From: Epinephelus fuscoguttatus
Taxonomy: Eukaryota > Chordata > Actinopteri > Perciformes > Serranidae
Assembly (NCBI RefSeq): GCF_011397635.1
Contig: NC_064759.1
Location: 24,514,428-24,578,427 of the forward strand
DNA: 64,000 nt
Direction of reading: 5' to 3'
A program made the position numbers and the translations under genes. Position 1 is the first letter of the stretch. Each line of letters begins with the position of its first letter. This document shows positions 1-12,716 of this stretch, one piece after another. The notes under the pieces are model-generated. The model ran no database searches. It worked only from the letters and a program-made list of their open reading frames with translations, and was not told the origin of the DNA.

Positions 1-896
1 TTATTTCAGCTCACATTTAGTTTACATCCTCACAGATAACACTGTGACTGAACCCTGTTTACCCTCAAATACCCTTTGATTGTAAATTCATTTTCCAGTC
101 CAGAAAAGCGTGGATGACCCTCGACCTCGAATCGTAAATGTGCAGTCATGCTCTAAATATTTTGGGGGAAAATTCTTTAGATTTTAAACGTAAAACGTTA
201 CAAAAAAGTAAAACAACAAAAACAGGAAATGCCTTAAAAAATGTGTTTCTGTAATCTAATTTTAGATGTATAATTTTAATTATTGTTTTATTTTCCCCTA
301 GTTTTCTTTCTCTCTCTCACTAACTTCTTGACATCTTTTAATACTTTTTTGCAATTTGCAGGATATGTTATGCCAAATTGCTGATTGCCTTTTGGTTTTT
401 GTTTTCTTTTAAAGAATTTGCTCAGGTATCAGAAATACTTGTGAAAGGTGTCTGAAAGCAACACTAGAAAAGTGACGGTGCTCCAGGTTTTAAAGGGTTA
501 AACTGTGATTTGTCAGTCCACATTCAGCTGACACTGCCTTATCCATTTCTAACAGTAATAACCCATGGTTAATTTTATATTTCTATTGAGAAGTTTTAAG
601 TTGTTTTAAGTTTTAGAAATGCTTGCTGATATCTTCACTTTTTAATAAACTGCTGCTCAGAGGTTTCTTTGTCTCTTATGAAATAAGGCTGGCAATAACA
701 GAGAAACCCTAACCTTTATCAAACAAAAATACCCCCCAAAAATCCCAGCAGCACATCAGAAACTCCAAAATGAACTCCCAAATACAATATTCTACACAAA
801 TGTACCAAGCCCACATTTATTGGATATTCTACATTATTTAAAGTAAATTTATTTGATTAATTTCAGCAATTTAATTTAGCGTTGTCAGACTCTTAC

Positions 897-1085
897 CTGA
901 TTTTGCTATCTGGCAGATCACGGCTCTTTGTATCTGCTACCCTGGAGGTCAGAACATTGAGACATGAACTGTAGGGGCAACAAATGTAGGCAGATCTACA
1001 AAGAAAGCCCCCTTTTGCTTTTGTAGAAGCAGTGTCAGTGGAGTTAATGTGCACAAGAACACAGATAAAATGAGAAAACTGCTTC
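897..1085 (-). other. 5'-untranslated exon of a receptor gene lying off the left edge
   Basis: Near-identical to the leader exons at 21,624 and 40,576. Read on the minus strand it ends in a good splice donor (exon ...AAATCAG, then GTAAGA). In the neighbouring copies this exon belongs to the gene located to its left on the minus strand. The gene for this copy would therefore lie left of position 1, its start codon about 160 bases outside if the paralogy holds. The upstream limit of the exon is a guess. I see no continuing reading frame, so I treat it as non-coding. Confidence 0.55.
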
Positions 1086-1499
1086 TTTGATTGTGTGAGT
1101 TTCTTTGTTGTTTATTTTTTATGAACTTTCAAGAGGCCTTGGGTTAAAAGATAAAATCTCACAAAGGATCCTGTTTTTTTATTTTTTTTTTTTTTTAATT
1201 AAGACAAAAGCACACAAGCCAAGTAGGCCTATGTGTTATTCTGGCTCTACTACAGCATACTGGTTTTAAAATGGGCTGATTGAGTAAAGCTGGAATGTTT
1301 AAGTGAATTTTAGCTTCAAAGTCAAATTCATCTAGTCCTGGCTGAAGTCAAGCTGCTACGGCCGCTAACTTAATGTCCATCTGCGAACCTGGCGCCCCTA
1401 AGCAGGGGGTGAGGCGTAGGGGGACCATGGGGTGCATAATTCTTGTCTTATTTGCTCTTACTAGCTCTACTATGAAATAAGATTTTATCCATTTTAATA

Positions 1500-1610
1500 A
1501 AAATACACTCACCTGCCACTTTTTTTTAGGTACCCTGTTGCTAGTACCGGGTTGGGCCCCCTTTGCCCCCATTTGCCTTAATTGACCTTTCACTAAGCCC
1601 CGCCACTTTG
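1500..1610 (-). mobile_element. Tc1-like transposon terminal fragment
   Basis: Short degenerate match to the 3' end of the Tc1-like element at 41,247 (CACTCACCTGCCACTTT and the following ~80 bases). The fragment also occurs at ~22,230-22,310 in unit 2. Only the end remains; the transposase region seen at 41 kb is missing. Confidence 0.6.
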
Positions 1611-1734
1611 TGATCCAACAAGCTGTCAGAGTAAGCATGGAGCCCACACTGTAACTAACTGCACTCCCTGAAGAAATATTATCATATATTTGGAAAAATG
1701 TAACAGTGATTCCAGAGAGAAGCAGACAGAGGGG

Positions 1735-2881
1735 CAGGGCCGGACTGGGACAAAAATTCAGGCCAGGAGTCATACATCCACCCAGGCCACCCAATCCACA
1801 CATTACATGCTCACACACGTGCACGTGCACAACACACAAATGGGCTAACTAATCACCAAAGCTCATTATTTCAGACTGACAGTCACACAACAACTCTATT
1901 AAACACAGCTGTAACAGCAACCCTACTCACAGTCCTCCAGTCCAGTGCTTTTCTATTCCCTACCCTCACCAAATGTGCCCCTCAATAAACCAGGACTCCT
2001 ATATGAATGGGTATTATGCTGAACTAAACATGATTGTATTATTTTGTCGGCAAATCATTTTGATGTCAGCTTATCATAATCAATATGGCAACACCCATAT
2101 TCAATGCAACAGTAAAACAAGTAAAAACCAAACCAAATGGACCGTTACGGGTTAATTTGGCTCTTACAGCTTATCAGAGAGGGCTCATAGTGCCATATTA
2201 TCCCACCAGAACACTGCGCTCTGAGAACGCAGGGTTACTCGTGGTCCCTAAAGTCTCCAAAAGTAGATCAGGAGCCAGAGCCTTTAGCTATCAGGCTCCT
2301 CTCCTGTGGAATCATCTTCCTGTTACGGTCCGGGAGGCAGACACCGTCTCCACATTTAAGACTAGACTTAAGACTTTCCTCTTTGATAAAGCTTATAGTT
2401 AGGGCTGGCTCAGGCTTGTCCTGTACTAGCCCTTAGTTAGGCTGACTTAGGCCTAGTCTGCCGGAGGACCCCCTATAATACACCGGGCACCTTCTCTCCT
2501 TCTCTCTCTCGCTCTCTCTCTCGTATCCTATTACTGCATCTAGCTAACCCGGCCATTCTGGATGTCACTAACTCGGCTTCTTCTCCGGAGCCTTTGTGCT
2601 CCACTGTCTCTCAGATTAACTCATATCACAGCGGTGCCTGGACAGCGTGATGTGTGTGGTCGTGCTGCTGCCGTGGTCCCGCCAGATGCCTCCTGCTGCT
2701 GCTGTTGCCATCATTAGTCATTAGTCATACTTCTTCTGTTATTATACACATATGACTATTGTCACACATGTATACTGCCAGATATTAATACATACTTTCA
2801 ACATATTGTACCGCAGTAACCAGAACTATAACTATAATATTATTACTTTCATTAATGTTGTTGTAAGCTACTGTCATTACC

Positions 2882-2917
<36 letters not shown>

Positions 2918-3879
2918 ATTGTGTCATATGGATTACTGTTAATTTATTATGCTGATCTGTTCTGTACGACATCTATTGCACATCTGTCCGTCCTGGAAGA
3001 GGGATCCCTCCTCAGTTGCTCTTCCTGAGGTTTCTACCGGTTTTTTTTTCCCCGTTAAAGGGTTTTTTTTTTGGGGAGTTTTTCCTTATCCGCTGTGAGG
3101 GTCTTAAGGACAGAGGGATGTCGTATGCTGTAAAGCCCTGTGAGGCAAATTGTGATTTGTGATATTGGGCTTTATAAATAAAATTGATTGATTGATCGAT
3201 TGATTGATCATCAGTCATTTATCTGGCCTCGGGTCGGTCCCCATCCTCCTCGGACCTCATGTTGAGAATAACCAGTTTTCTTACTTTTCTATGTTAACTT
3301 ACTTGTTGCAGCATCATCATTTGACGACGTCACGCTACTGCTGGGGGGGGGCTCTGAACATATCTGTAAGTTTATGACATTTGGCTGCCTCCTCCTCAAT
3401 GGCCCTTTTTTCATCTCTCTCCCGTTCAGCTCCACCTTTCCTCTTTTTGCGGTCCATTGTAAAGGCGCTGCTGAGCTGCAGAGCTCCTACTGCACAGTCT
3501 GCACACACAAGCACACATACACACTCTCTGCTCTCTGCTCCACCTGACTCTCCACAGCCAAGCTGCTTTCACTTTACAGGCGCGCTGATTTGGGGGCGGG
3601 CGCGGGCGGAAAGCGAAACAAACTAATCACGTCTTGAATCTACAAAAAAACACCTTTTGACCAATCGTTGTGACAAATGCTGACAAGCACCTATCATTTC
3701 TGACAGCCGGCACGGCCACCTGCGCTGCACAGCCTGCGCTGCAGAGCGCGCCTTAAAAAAACAAAACAAAAAAAACAACAAAAACAAAAACAAAACAAGA
3801 CAGGCAGGCCAGAGCAGACCACTTGCGGGCCAGGCCACCGGGGAACTCCCCGGTTCTCCCGTGGGCCAGTCCGGGCCTG
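1735..3879. mobile_element. hAT-type DNA transposon, non-autonomous (unit 1)
   Basis: The ends are inverted repeats (CAGGGCCGGACTGG on the left, CAGGCCCGGACTGG on the right when reversed). They are flanked by an exact 8-base target duplication, CAGAGGGG, at 1,727-1,734 and 3,880-3,887. An 8-base duplication with CAGGG-type ends fits the hAT superfamily. No transposase frame is visible inside; instead an L2-type LINE 3' end is nested at ~2,085-3,212. The same element sits at 22,457-24,636 in unit 2, so it was inserted before the duplication. Confidence 0.85.
2085..3212 (+). mobile_element. L2/CR1-type LINE 3' end
   Basis: The reading frame at 2,085-2,402 carries the C-terminal signature of fish L2-like reverse transcriptase proteins (PTRTLRSENAGLLVVP, then RAFSYQAPLLWNHLP and TFKTRLKTFLF). 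It is followed by a ~780-base 3' tail that ends in the typical TTTATAAATAAAATTGATTG and a short ATTG repeat. It is 5'-truncated: no palm-domain motif is present. It is nested in the hAT element and duplicated at 22,810-23,953, where the ATTG tail is longer. Confidence 0.85.
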
Positions 3880-3887
3880 CAGAGGGG

Positions 3888-6185
3888 TCTACAGTCTGTG
3901 TTTGAAGGATATATCCGGCATGTCAAACTGATTCAGCAGCAACAACAGGTTGAAAAGACAAAGATAGTTAGAAACTAAAGCCGAACTATAGGCTACAGAT
4001 CACAGTGTAAAAGTGAACCACCACATCACTGCTGATCGCCACACAAGACAATGAATATAAAGGGAAACTTTGCTGATATTGAACCAGCTGTGTGGCATCA
4101 CAGTGTGAACAGATGAACGCTGTAATATACTGGGTTGGAGTCAATAACCAGGCGAGGTGATGCACTTATGAGCGTCTTTAATTTACACTTCAACAGGCAG
4201 ACTGACAAACTAAACTTATTGGGAGCTTGAGCATAAACCCGTTATTCGTTAGCCAACCAAAATGTAACCACATACCTGCAATGGCCAATATTTACCAGGA
4301 GGTGGCAACAAGAACACAATAGATCACTCTATTACAAACGGTGTTTGGTTGTTCTGCAGCTGCCAGAATCCGGACCTCCGCCCCGCCGGACCTCTGGAGG
4401 AAGTCAAACAACTTTTATCTGCGCACAATGTGATGTCACACAGCTGGTTGAATATCAGCAAAGTTTCCCTGCTTCCCTTCACTGGTTCCTGTACAGCAGG
4501 GTCGGTCTTTGTTGCACTGTAATAATCATTAAAAAGCAAAAGCAGCATGTGTAGCCTATACATTCAGCAGGTTATATCTTCAGTAGCTAGCTAACCCTAC
4601 ACTTTTCAGGGTTTGATTTTAGTTTTGCAACAGAGAAGAAACATAAATCTCCTCCTACCTCTCCAGGTAACGGGTAGCATTAATACACGACGTGTCCCAG
4701 GCACAGCACAACACAAAACGAGAGGCGTTTCTCAGTACTCAAGTTCAGCAGAGCGGACTTGAGGACTTAGCAACGGAGTCGAGAGTCCGGACTTCCAAAG
4801 AACAGGAGGACGGGGGTCATTTCTGCTTTTGGAACAGAAGCGAACCTGATGATGATGTCACCCCTTCCGCTCGCCTTGGCTGTTGTAGGCTACTGTGTTG
4901 TCCATATGCATTTACAGTAAAACAATATTTCAGCCCAGCCCTGCGTCTTTTCATTGTCACTGTAAGAAATTAATTAGCAGGCCTATATGTTTTTAACGTT
5001 TCAACATATATAACTGACATACAAAAACATATAAATAGCCAAAATATTTTCATAAAATGTCTCACAAGGGTTTAGATTAATCTTTCCCGCACCTGGCTTC
5101 TGATTATGTGTAATCAAAAGCCAGGTGCGGGGGGACAAGTTTGTGGAGAGTTGGTGGTATGATCGTGAGCACTGGTGAGTTGGAAATCAAAAAATCAAAA
5201 AATCAATAACGGACATGGATCGGAGAAGTCGTGTGGTGCAGTTATTGCAGCAGGATTGCTGTACCTGCAGGCTGAGGAGGAGGCTGCCCAGCTGAGGAGG
5301 CAGGTCCGAGAAAGACAGCGGAGGATGAGGATGAGGATGAGACGTGCTGTTTGTCCAGTTGTGGACAAAGTACCTAGTATTGTATGATATTAAATTTAAA
5401 CCTATGAAAACTCTCAAAAATTGACGAACTGTTTGATGGCAGGTGAGTAAGCAGAGGCCGCTGAAGGTGTGTGTGATGAGGAAAACCGTGAACCTGGAGA
5501 ATCAGGAGGACCACACCTACGCCAAACGGAGGAGCTGTAAACACTGACACATAAGGGAATATCACAGAGGCACTCCTTATATAACATGCAAAAAAACATG
5601 ATAATGATTATAAAATAACAATCTTTGTCAGTGGCTAAATACATATCCAGATCCTTCATTTAAGTAAAAGTGTTGATATCACAGAGACTCCACTACAAGT
5701 AATAGTCCTGCTTACTTGAGTTATTAGCAAAAAATTAAAGTACTTATTGTGCGATAAAATAACTAACCCACTAAGCTAGAACCCACTAGCTATCGTCTGA
5801 GTTTGATTTAGCTTTTTAGTAGCTTTTTTTTCCTAATTGATCTGCATTCATATCCAGGGATCTGTTTATAGAGATTTATCAGATTGCTGTGTGGACCTGT
5901 CTCAAGTTTCTAATTCCAACTGTAAGCAATGAGCTGTGCACAGAAGAGGAAGTCTTGACCCAGCTACATTGGATCTATATTAGCTGTTGCTCGTTGGGCG
6001 GGCAGCCTAAGCTGCCAGGACCCTATTGTTTTGCTGCATGTTCTTCTTCTTCCGAGGAAATCATGCTTCCCATGCAAAAATCACCAAACTTTGCACAAAG
6101 GTCCAGTCCCATGCCTTGCCTTAGCTGTAAAAACAGGCCAAAAGTCCAAGCCTCAAAAGTTCGTGGCCCAATTGTTGAAAAACAC
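3888..6185. other. Non-coding stretch of unit 1, no recognised gene
   Basis: I see no reading frame with a recognisable domain. At 5,087-5,132 there is a hairpin with ~20-base arms (CACCTGGCTT ... AAGCCAGGTG). The stretch is paralogous to ~24,645-26,950 in unit 2. Confidence 0.6.
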
Positions 6186-6556
6186 ACGCTAAAGAGCCCT
6201 CTTGGTAGCCAAAATGTCCTTCTGGGAGCCAAAACGCACGCTGAAGTGCCCTCCTGGGAGCCAAAACAGGTGCTAAAGTGCCCTCTTGGCAGCCAAAATG
6301 TCCTTCTGGGAGCCAAAACGCACGCTAAAGTGCCCTCCTGGCAGCCAAAACAGGTGCTAAAGTGCCCTCTTGGCAGCCCAAATGTCCTACTGGGAGCCAA
6401 AACGCACGCTAAAGTGCCCTCCTGGGAGCCAAAACAGGTGCTAAAGTGCCCTCTTGGCAGCCAAAATGTCCTACTGGGAGCCAAAACAGGCGCTAAAGTG
6501 CCCTCTTGGCAGCCAAAATGTCCTTCTGGGAGCCAAAACACACGCTAAAGTGACCT
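6186..6556. repeat. Minisatellite, ~34-base basic period (unit 1 allele)
   Basis: Degenerate tandem repeats of a basic unit built on GTGCCCTCYTGGSAGCCAAA, with a higher-order pattern of about 100 bases. Both strands stay open through the array, giving long artificial frames (5,889-6,548 plus, 6,023-6,541 minus). Unit 2 has a clearly shorter array (26,949-27,155), so copy number changed after the duplication. Confidence 0.88.
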
Positions 6557-6559
6557 CTA

Positions 6560-7740
6560 GGAAGCCAAAACAAAGACACTAAACTGCCCTCTTGGCTGGT
6601 TAAAACATGATAAACTGCCCTCTTGGGTGGTAAAAATATTACTGTTGCAATGACTTTTATGTTGGGCCCTTTTTTGATCTATATTGAGCCAGAACTTTAT
6701 CTCACAGAACCAGTTTGGATTATCTGGTGCTAATATGGTGTTATAATGCACTAGAATACAGGAAATGGCATCTACTTGATTGAAATTTTTCTGGGGGAGG
6801 ACCCCCAGACCCCCCCATGGATTTCTTTCTTTCATACATCCATGTCTCTGTGTGTTCTTCACAGTCCAATGTTGAATCTATGCAGTTCTTGTGGATGCTG
6901 ATCCTAACTACAAACTAATTTGAGTCGTCTGTCTGGCTAGTCTGTTTTAAGGCTATATAATGTGCCATTTGTATAACATATAAACATGTCTAAAGTGCCC
7001 TCGAAAACACACAGAACTTAGTGCCCTCTTCAGTGGCAAGAACACACTGTATGTGCCCTTTTTTTCTTTTTGCCCCTGCCCTTCAAAAAGTCTGTGCACG
7101 CCACTGTATGTGCTACAGATTTGCAACTTTCACCAAAATGTAGCCCCAAAACTGAAGAAACCTTTGTACATTTAAACCTATTGCAAATTATGAAGTCCAT
7201 CACTCTGTTTTTTTCAAAAACTGTAAAACTTATTAAACCTATCTCCTCCCACAATTTTTGCTCAATTGACACCAAACTTGCTACAGAACATCTTCAGACT
7301 GTCCTACACAAACGATCCACACAGATTTTTGATTTATCGAAAATTGAGCCTACAGTGCATCAAAATGTTTGACTGTAAACGGTATTGTAAACATATACTT
7401 GCAAATTCTTGCAAAATACATTTCCAATGTTTATTAAAAAAATGACAAAATTTTGGAGTCATGGTAGATGATGTTTGGAAAATATCTGAATTTTATCTCA
7501 AAAACTGAATTTTTTACAGCATTTTGAATTTCGCTCTCATGCCAACAATTGGAGTCAATGCAAAAATGGCATTTTTAAACATCAGTTTCTCCGTGCTGTC
7601 TAGATGCAATTTGTGTATTTTCGGATTTTTGTCTTAATAACTGAATTTTTGACAACAGTTTGAAATCTGCCTTTACACACTAACGGCTGCTGTTTTGCAC
7701 ACAGGCGACTGGCTTAGTCAATTTGTGAAGCTACAAGTGA
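6560..7740. other. Non-coding stretch, partly repetitive
   Basis: Continues from the minisatellite with single degenerate repeat copies (TGCCCTC motifs near 6,590, 6,620, 7,000 and 7,025). No coding domain is recognised. Paralogous to ~27,160-28,345. Confidence 0.5.
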
Positions 7741-7751
7741 CATTTCTGTTT

Positions 7752-7822
7752 GCCAGTTAGCTCAGTGAGATAGAAGCCAGACCTCAGTCTCAGAAGTTGT
7801 GAGATCAAGACTCAGCTAAGGC
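7752..7822 (+). repeat. tRNA-like relic (unit 1)
   Basis: The stretch has an A-box-like TAGCTCAGTGAGATAG and a B-box-like segment GTGAGATCAAGACTC at tRNA-like spacing. The acceptor stem does not pair well, so this is a tRNA-derived relic or SINE head, not a working tRNA. Unit 2 has two such sequences (28,350 and 28,705) about 355 bases apart where unit 1 has one. Confidence 0.5.
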
Positions 7823-8149
7823 GAAACGGACATTCTAATGTGAAAGTCCTATATGTTCAGGCATCATGCTATGTGGATTAGAGACTACCAAGGTTAAAAT
7901 AATTATGATCCAGGCAGTTTTGCCGAGAGACAAATACTCTTTATCAACACTTTTCCCTGTTATCCCTTGTCTCTTTTCCCTGTTTATTTGGCTTAGCTAT
8001 CAGTCAATATGCAGAGTCTATCCAATAGCTACTTTTACATTTTAAAAAATGTTTTCATCTTTGTCACCATGGATAATGTTTAGCTTTAAGCTAGATCAGG
8101 CCAGTTTGTTCATAATTGCTAGCAGTTAATAATAACTTTTATTTATAAA

Positions 8150-8545
8150 TCTATTCTTGGACTTCAACCTCAGCCAATTTGGCCTGAGTTCTCAGGACAT
8201 CATACAGATGCAGGTCCCGAGAGTCAGAACTGAACTGGGCAAAAAGGCTTTTAAATTCTCTGCCCCGTCTGCCTGGAACGATGTGCAGAAGGACTTGAAA
8301 CAGACACATCTTGTAACTCTGGGAATTCAAGACAATTATCAAAGACAACTGGATCTTGTGATTGCACTGTGTAATCATGTAATCCCACTCTGGTTTTCCT
8401 GTAGTGTGTGATCGTATTTTATTTGTATCTTGTGTGTTTGGTGTAACCATTTTGCTTTTGTGCTGCCGTCTTGGCCAGGTCACTCTTGGAAAAGAGGTTT
8501 TAAATCTCAATGAGTTTTTACCTGGTTAAGTAAAAGATACTGATT
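8150..8545 (+). mobile_element. CR1/L2-type LINE 3' fragment
   Basis: The frame from 8,157 shows a LINE C-terminal pattern (TELGKKAFKFSAPSAWNDVQ). It is followed by a 3' tail (GGCCAGGTCACTCTTGG ... AATGAGTTTTTACCTGG) common in fish non-LTR elements. 5'-truncated. Paralogue at 29,103-29,490; that copy keeps GEFKTIIKDNW in frame, while this one has a two-base deletion at the same place. Confidence 0.75.
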
Positions 8546-10166
8546 GAATGTTATTCTTACTTTCTTGTTCTTGAGTTTTTTCTTTGTATATTATGAGTCT
8601 GATCACTTCAGCCACTCATCCACAATTTGAAGGGCATGCCATAATTATATGATGCAACTTCTATATGTTGTGATATGCTTTGTTTCAGTGTGTGTAGTGT
8701 GTGTTGCTCAGAATTGCCTAATTTTGCCTAAAATTGGCCCTGACCATTCCTGCAGCAGCTACAATTTTCATTGTTGTCAAACTCTAGCAGATGGGTTCCA
8801 AGATTGCTGCTATGTGTTGCATTTTACTGCTGTAGATGTTAAGCTTGTGTGAATTGTACGGTTGTGTAGTTTAAACTTAGATCTACTGCAATTAATCAAT
8901 CATGTTGAAAGGCTTTTATCCTTACATGATATCATTACAGTTTTTACAGAGGTCACTCTTAAGTTATACTTTATTATGTCATGGCAGCTAGACACACAAG
9001 CAATGAGCATTTTAATGCAATGTAAAAATACTTAAAGATGTACAAACAGTGGCTCAGACATTTGTTTTTTGTTTTCTAGTACATGCTTAAACTTGAGCTT
9101 TCTTGTTGTCGAGGGGAACCACAGAACTTCTTGAACTTTCCGTCACACTTAATTGATCCTCAGTTTGTCTCCCATTCTTGTTTCACTTCCACTCTTTGAT
9201 GACATCAGCTGCTCTAGAGCAGTCTTAAAGCACCACCATCTGGCTGACACGGCTGAAGGACTATTGAGAGTGGGCAGTTTGTAAAAAAAGAAACAAAAAC
9301 ATCCATGGCAGTTAACCATTGTCCAAAAAAGGTACGGCAGCTGAATAAAAAAGAAAGTGTATATTTTGGACTGTTAAACATTTATGAAACTAGAGTATAC
9401 TGAATGGAGGTTTGTACATATGTTCCCCTGTAGAGGACAAACACATTACCAGTCAAGCAATGATGAGGCAATCACAACAGATAAGCGCAAAACTAAATTT
9501 TATATACAAAGAGTTAATGTTTACATTCCTGATACATCTGTTCAGAAAACAGGAAGTGCTGGGTGTTTGTATCGTACTTTAAGATTTGGTGCTAGACAGC
9601 AAACTGTGTCATCGTGGCTCTAATGATCAACTGAGAAATCCAAACGCAGTGTCTATATCACAAACCAGTGGGTGGGGAAGTTTTCAGTATGCAGAGTGTG
9701 AGTTTAATGAATAAAAAGTGGCATGTTGCTTTCCAGGGAACCAGACTGGTAAAGCTTTTTGTCAACAGATTTTTATATCTTGTTTTTGTGTGTGTGTTTT
9801 CTGATTTTTTAAAAGTCGCTATTAAAGTAACGCCATTTCTCTGAAGCTGATATGTGATTAACATGAACGCAAGTTAAGAAATTAAAGCCACCAGAAAATG
9901 TTTGCCCCTTGACTTGCTGTATTATTATAATGAAACTTTAAAAAGACTCTTAGAAAAGCATAAAAAAAGACACCGGAGCAGACAGTGATGATGATGACGG
10001 AGGCTGCTGGTCACTTTTCTTTGATTGTCTGAAAAAACAAGAAAATACACATTTTTTAAATTTGACTTTTAAAGATGCATTCATCAACAATATATGAAAT
10101 TTAAGTTAAATTGTGACGTAAAGTGATGGGGTCACTCGCAGTAAGAAACCCACAGTGTTTTCACCT
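8546..10166. other. Non-coding stretch, no recognised gene
   Basis: Paralogous to ~29,491-31,126. Parts recur in the third unit (~44,535-45,200). No domain-bearing frame seen. Confidence 0.5.
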
Positions 10167-10169
10167 TTA

Positions 10170-11000
10170 ACTCTGCAGCTTAGTGATGAGAGAAGAAGTT
10201 TTATCCCAACAAACAGCACTGCAGTCTCATGTTACTACTTTTTGGAGATTCGAAGGTTTGTGAAATGGTGTGAGGACAACCACCTCGTGTTGAATGCCGG
10301 TAAGTCAGGGGAGATGGTGTTTGACCCAGGGGCAGTCGGCAACCACAGACCAGTGGTCATTCACAACCAACCCATCGCTCATGTCCCATCATATAAATAT
10401 GTGTGTCTTTGTTGACAGCTACCTAACCTAGAGAAGACATGTTGATAGTCTCTGTAGCAGATTACAACAATGGTGGCATTTCTTACGTTGTCCGAGAGTT
10501 CATGGTGTTGATCAAAAACGTATGACCATTTCTTATCAGGCAGTTAAAACACAAACTGTTCCAGTTAATCCATAGTGCGTGGAAAATAATTGGTGTCAAA
10601 GAGCACATTTCCATGCAGACTATTTTCAAACTCTACGTCAAGCCAATAAGATCATCATTGATTCCTCTCATGTTCTGCATACAGAGTACGAGCTGCTGCC
10701 CTCTGGAAGGAGATTAAGTGCCTCGTTGTGGATTGAACAGATTTCAAAATTCGTTCATACCTCTGTCTATAAAGCTGTTAAATAATTTCAGGTAAAGCCA
10801 GAACTGGCACTGGATTATGATTTGATGGTTTGCATTGTTTGTAGAGGTATTTTTAGCATTTAATGCTATTTATTCATCTTTTTGTGGTTTTCTGTTATTG
10901 CTACGTTTGGTGTATAATACTGATTTGTTTATGTACTGTGTTGTATGTTGTATATTTATGGCTGCAGCATGGGTGTAGAGCCCAAGACAGATTTCCTACT
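10170..11000 (+). mobile_element. Non-LTR retrotransposon fragment, RT thumb and C-terminus (unit 1)
   Basis: Frame fragments read VKWCEDNHLVLNAGKSGEMV (as after the RT catalytic palm). Further on come LMFCIQS in one frame and TEYELLPSGRRLS with KAVK in the next, as in the C-terminus of fish LINEs. Frames are broken between 10,415 and 10,579. No catalytic YADD remains. Paralogue at 33,185-34,020. In unit 2 the TTAA element sits exactly at its left boundary. Confidence 0.7.
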
Positions 11001-12489
11001 TTGTGGGACAGTAAAGATTTTAGCTCCTTTTAGACCACAAACCAGGGGCGGACTGGGACTAAAAAACAGCCCTGGACTTTGACTCGGCCCAGCCCACAAC
11101 AACCAGTACGCGGAAACTCATCAGCCCCATACATGGGTGTTAAAATACTTAAATCTTAACACATAATACTATACCTTCCAAATTATAGCAATAGCACCGA
11201 TGTTGACTAGATGTAGTGTTAAGAGCATAGTGTAGAATACTCACTGAGAAATAAACGACACACTCCGGATGTCTCTCTGCTGAACAATACAATGCAGGTG
11301 ACTGCCTGAAACACACAACAAGACATGGTATGAGTTATGATAAATCACAATACCCAGATAGCAAATATTTTGGCTGTATTATGGCATACATTTGGCATTT
11401 TTGGCTTCCTTTTGGCATTAAGGAAGCCTTTTGGCTTAACTGTGGTATGATTAAGGTTGTCCATATAGATAAGGAAGCGCCAGCAATATATGGCTGAGTT
11501 ATGGCATATGTCTGGTTAACCAAAAGACTGGGCAAAGAGCGGGATCAAGTATTAGGGATGGTATGGCATGTTTATGGCAAGCCAGAAGATTGAGTGAAGA
11601 GTGGCAACATCTGATTCCATATATGGATGTGTTTTGGCATACTTCTGTAAAGCCAAAACACTGCGCAAACAGTGGGAATTTCTACCCAGAAGAGAACCCC
11701 ACTTCATTTTAAAAGCAGGATCAACACTGAGGTATATACATATTAAAATATTATAAATGTATACTTAGTAAAGGTTAATTGTAAAATCTGATTTTCTGTC
11801 ATTGCCCCCTTTAAAATACCCGATAAGGTTGACGTTTTCCTTTAAGGTTAGTATTGTTAAAGTTGCTAACTGTTACTGTAACTGTAGGCTAACTGTGTGG
11901 TGGCTAATAAACGAGCTAACGGGTAGCAAACTTGATTCTTGTAAATCAGGCAGACCCAGCCCATTCGATTAAACTACAATATCAATGTTATTACACAGAG
12001 AGAACTTAATAGGAAGGAATAGGAAAGTATAATTGATAGCTTATTGCATACTGTACATCACTCCTATCATTTTCAATGTTGATTATTTGTTAATTGTATA
12101 ATGTGCTGTATTATGAAATACTGTTGTCCACCTCCACTATTAGGCCTATTTTTTCTTCCACCATGAGGTTGTGTTAGTTTTAGTATGTTTCTCAAAAAAA
12201 AAAGAAAAGAAAATACACTGAGCAGATTATACGTCTTCTATACTCTTTTTTACGGAGCACCAGACGTGACATTAACGGATGACATGAACGAATTAGTATT
12301 TCATTCCCACGAAATACTAATTTGTGGCCACAATTTATTTATTTTTTCCCCCATGTCATGTCTGGGGCCCCGTACTACTTTTTGGCATTGTTTGGCATTA
12401 ATATTTTTTTATTTGTTTGTTTTTTCTTCAATAAAACTAATTATGTTTTCCCTTTATTTTCCTTTTTTGTTTTCAGTGCAAAATGGCAT

Positions 12490-12491
12490 AC

Positions 12492-12538
<47 letters not shown>

Positions 12539-12672
12539 GACAGACAGAGACAGACAAACACACAGAGATGGAAGAGACAGACAGACAAACACACAGAGAT
12601 GGACAGAGACAGACAGACAGACACACACACACACACAGACAGAGACAAAGATAGACACAGAGATACACAGAC
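12490..12672. repeat. GATA/GACA compound microsatellite
   Basis: Runs of GATA followed by GACA and GAGACA units. Unit 2 lacks it because it lies inside the hAT element. The cysteine- and serine-rich minus-strand frames here are artefacts of the repeat. Confidence 0.93.
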
Positions 12673-12716
12673 CAGACACAACTAACTTATCTCTTGGTTG
12701 GTTCTTTCATATTCAG

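Noticed and set aside
5889..6548. 219-residue plus-strand frame and its 172-residue minus-strand partner
   Set aside because: Both run through the minisatellite and owe their length to its period. There is no domain, the paralogous frame in unit 2 differs, and both strands are equally open.
7752..7822. Functional tRNA gene
   Set aside because: A- and B-box-like parts are present, but the acceptor stem does not pair and the anticodon arm is not convincing.
12441..12681. Cysteine- and serine-rich minus-strand frames
   Set aside because: Translation of the GATA/GACA microsatellite in three frames; no independent evidence for coding.
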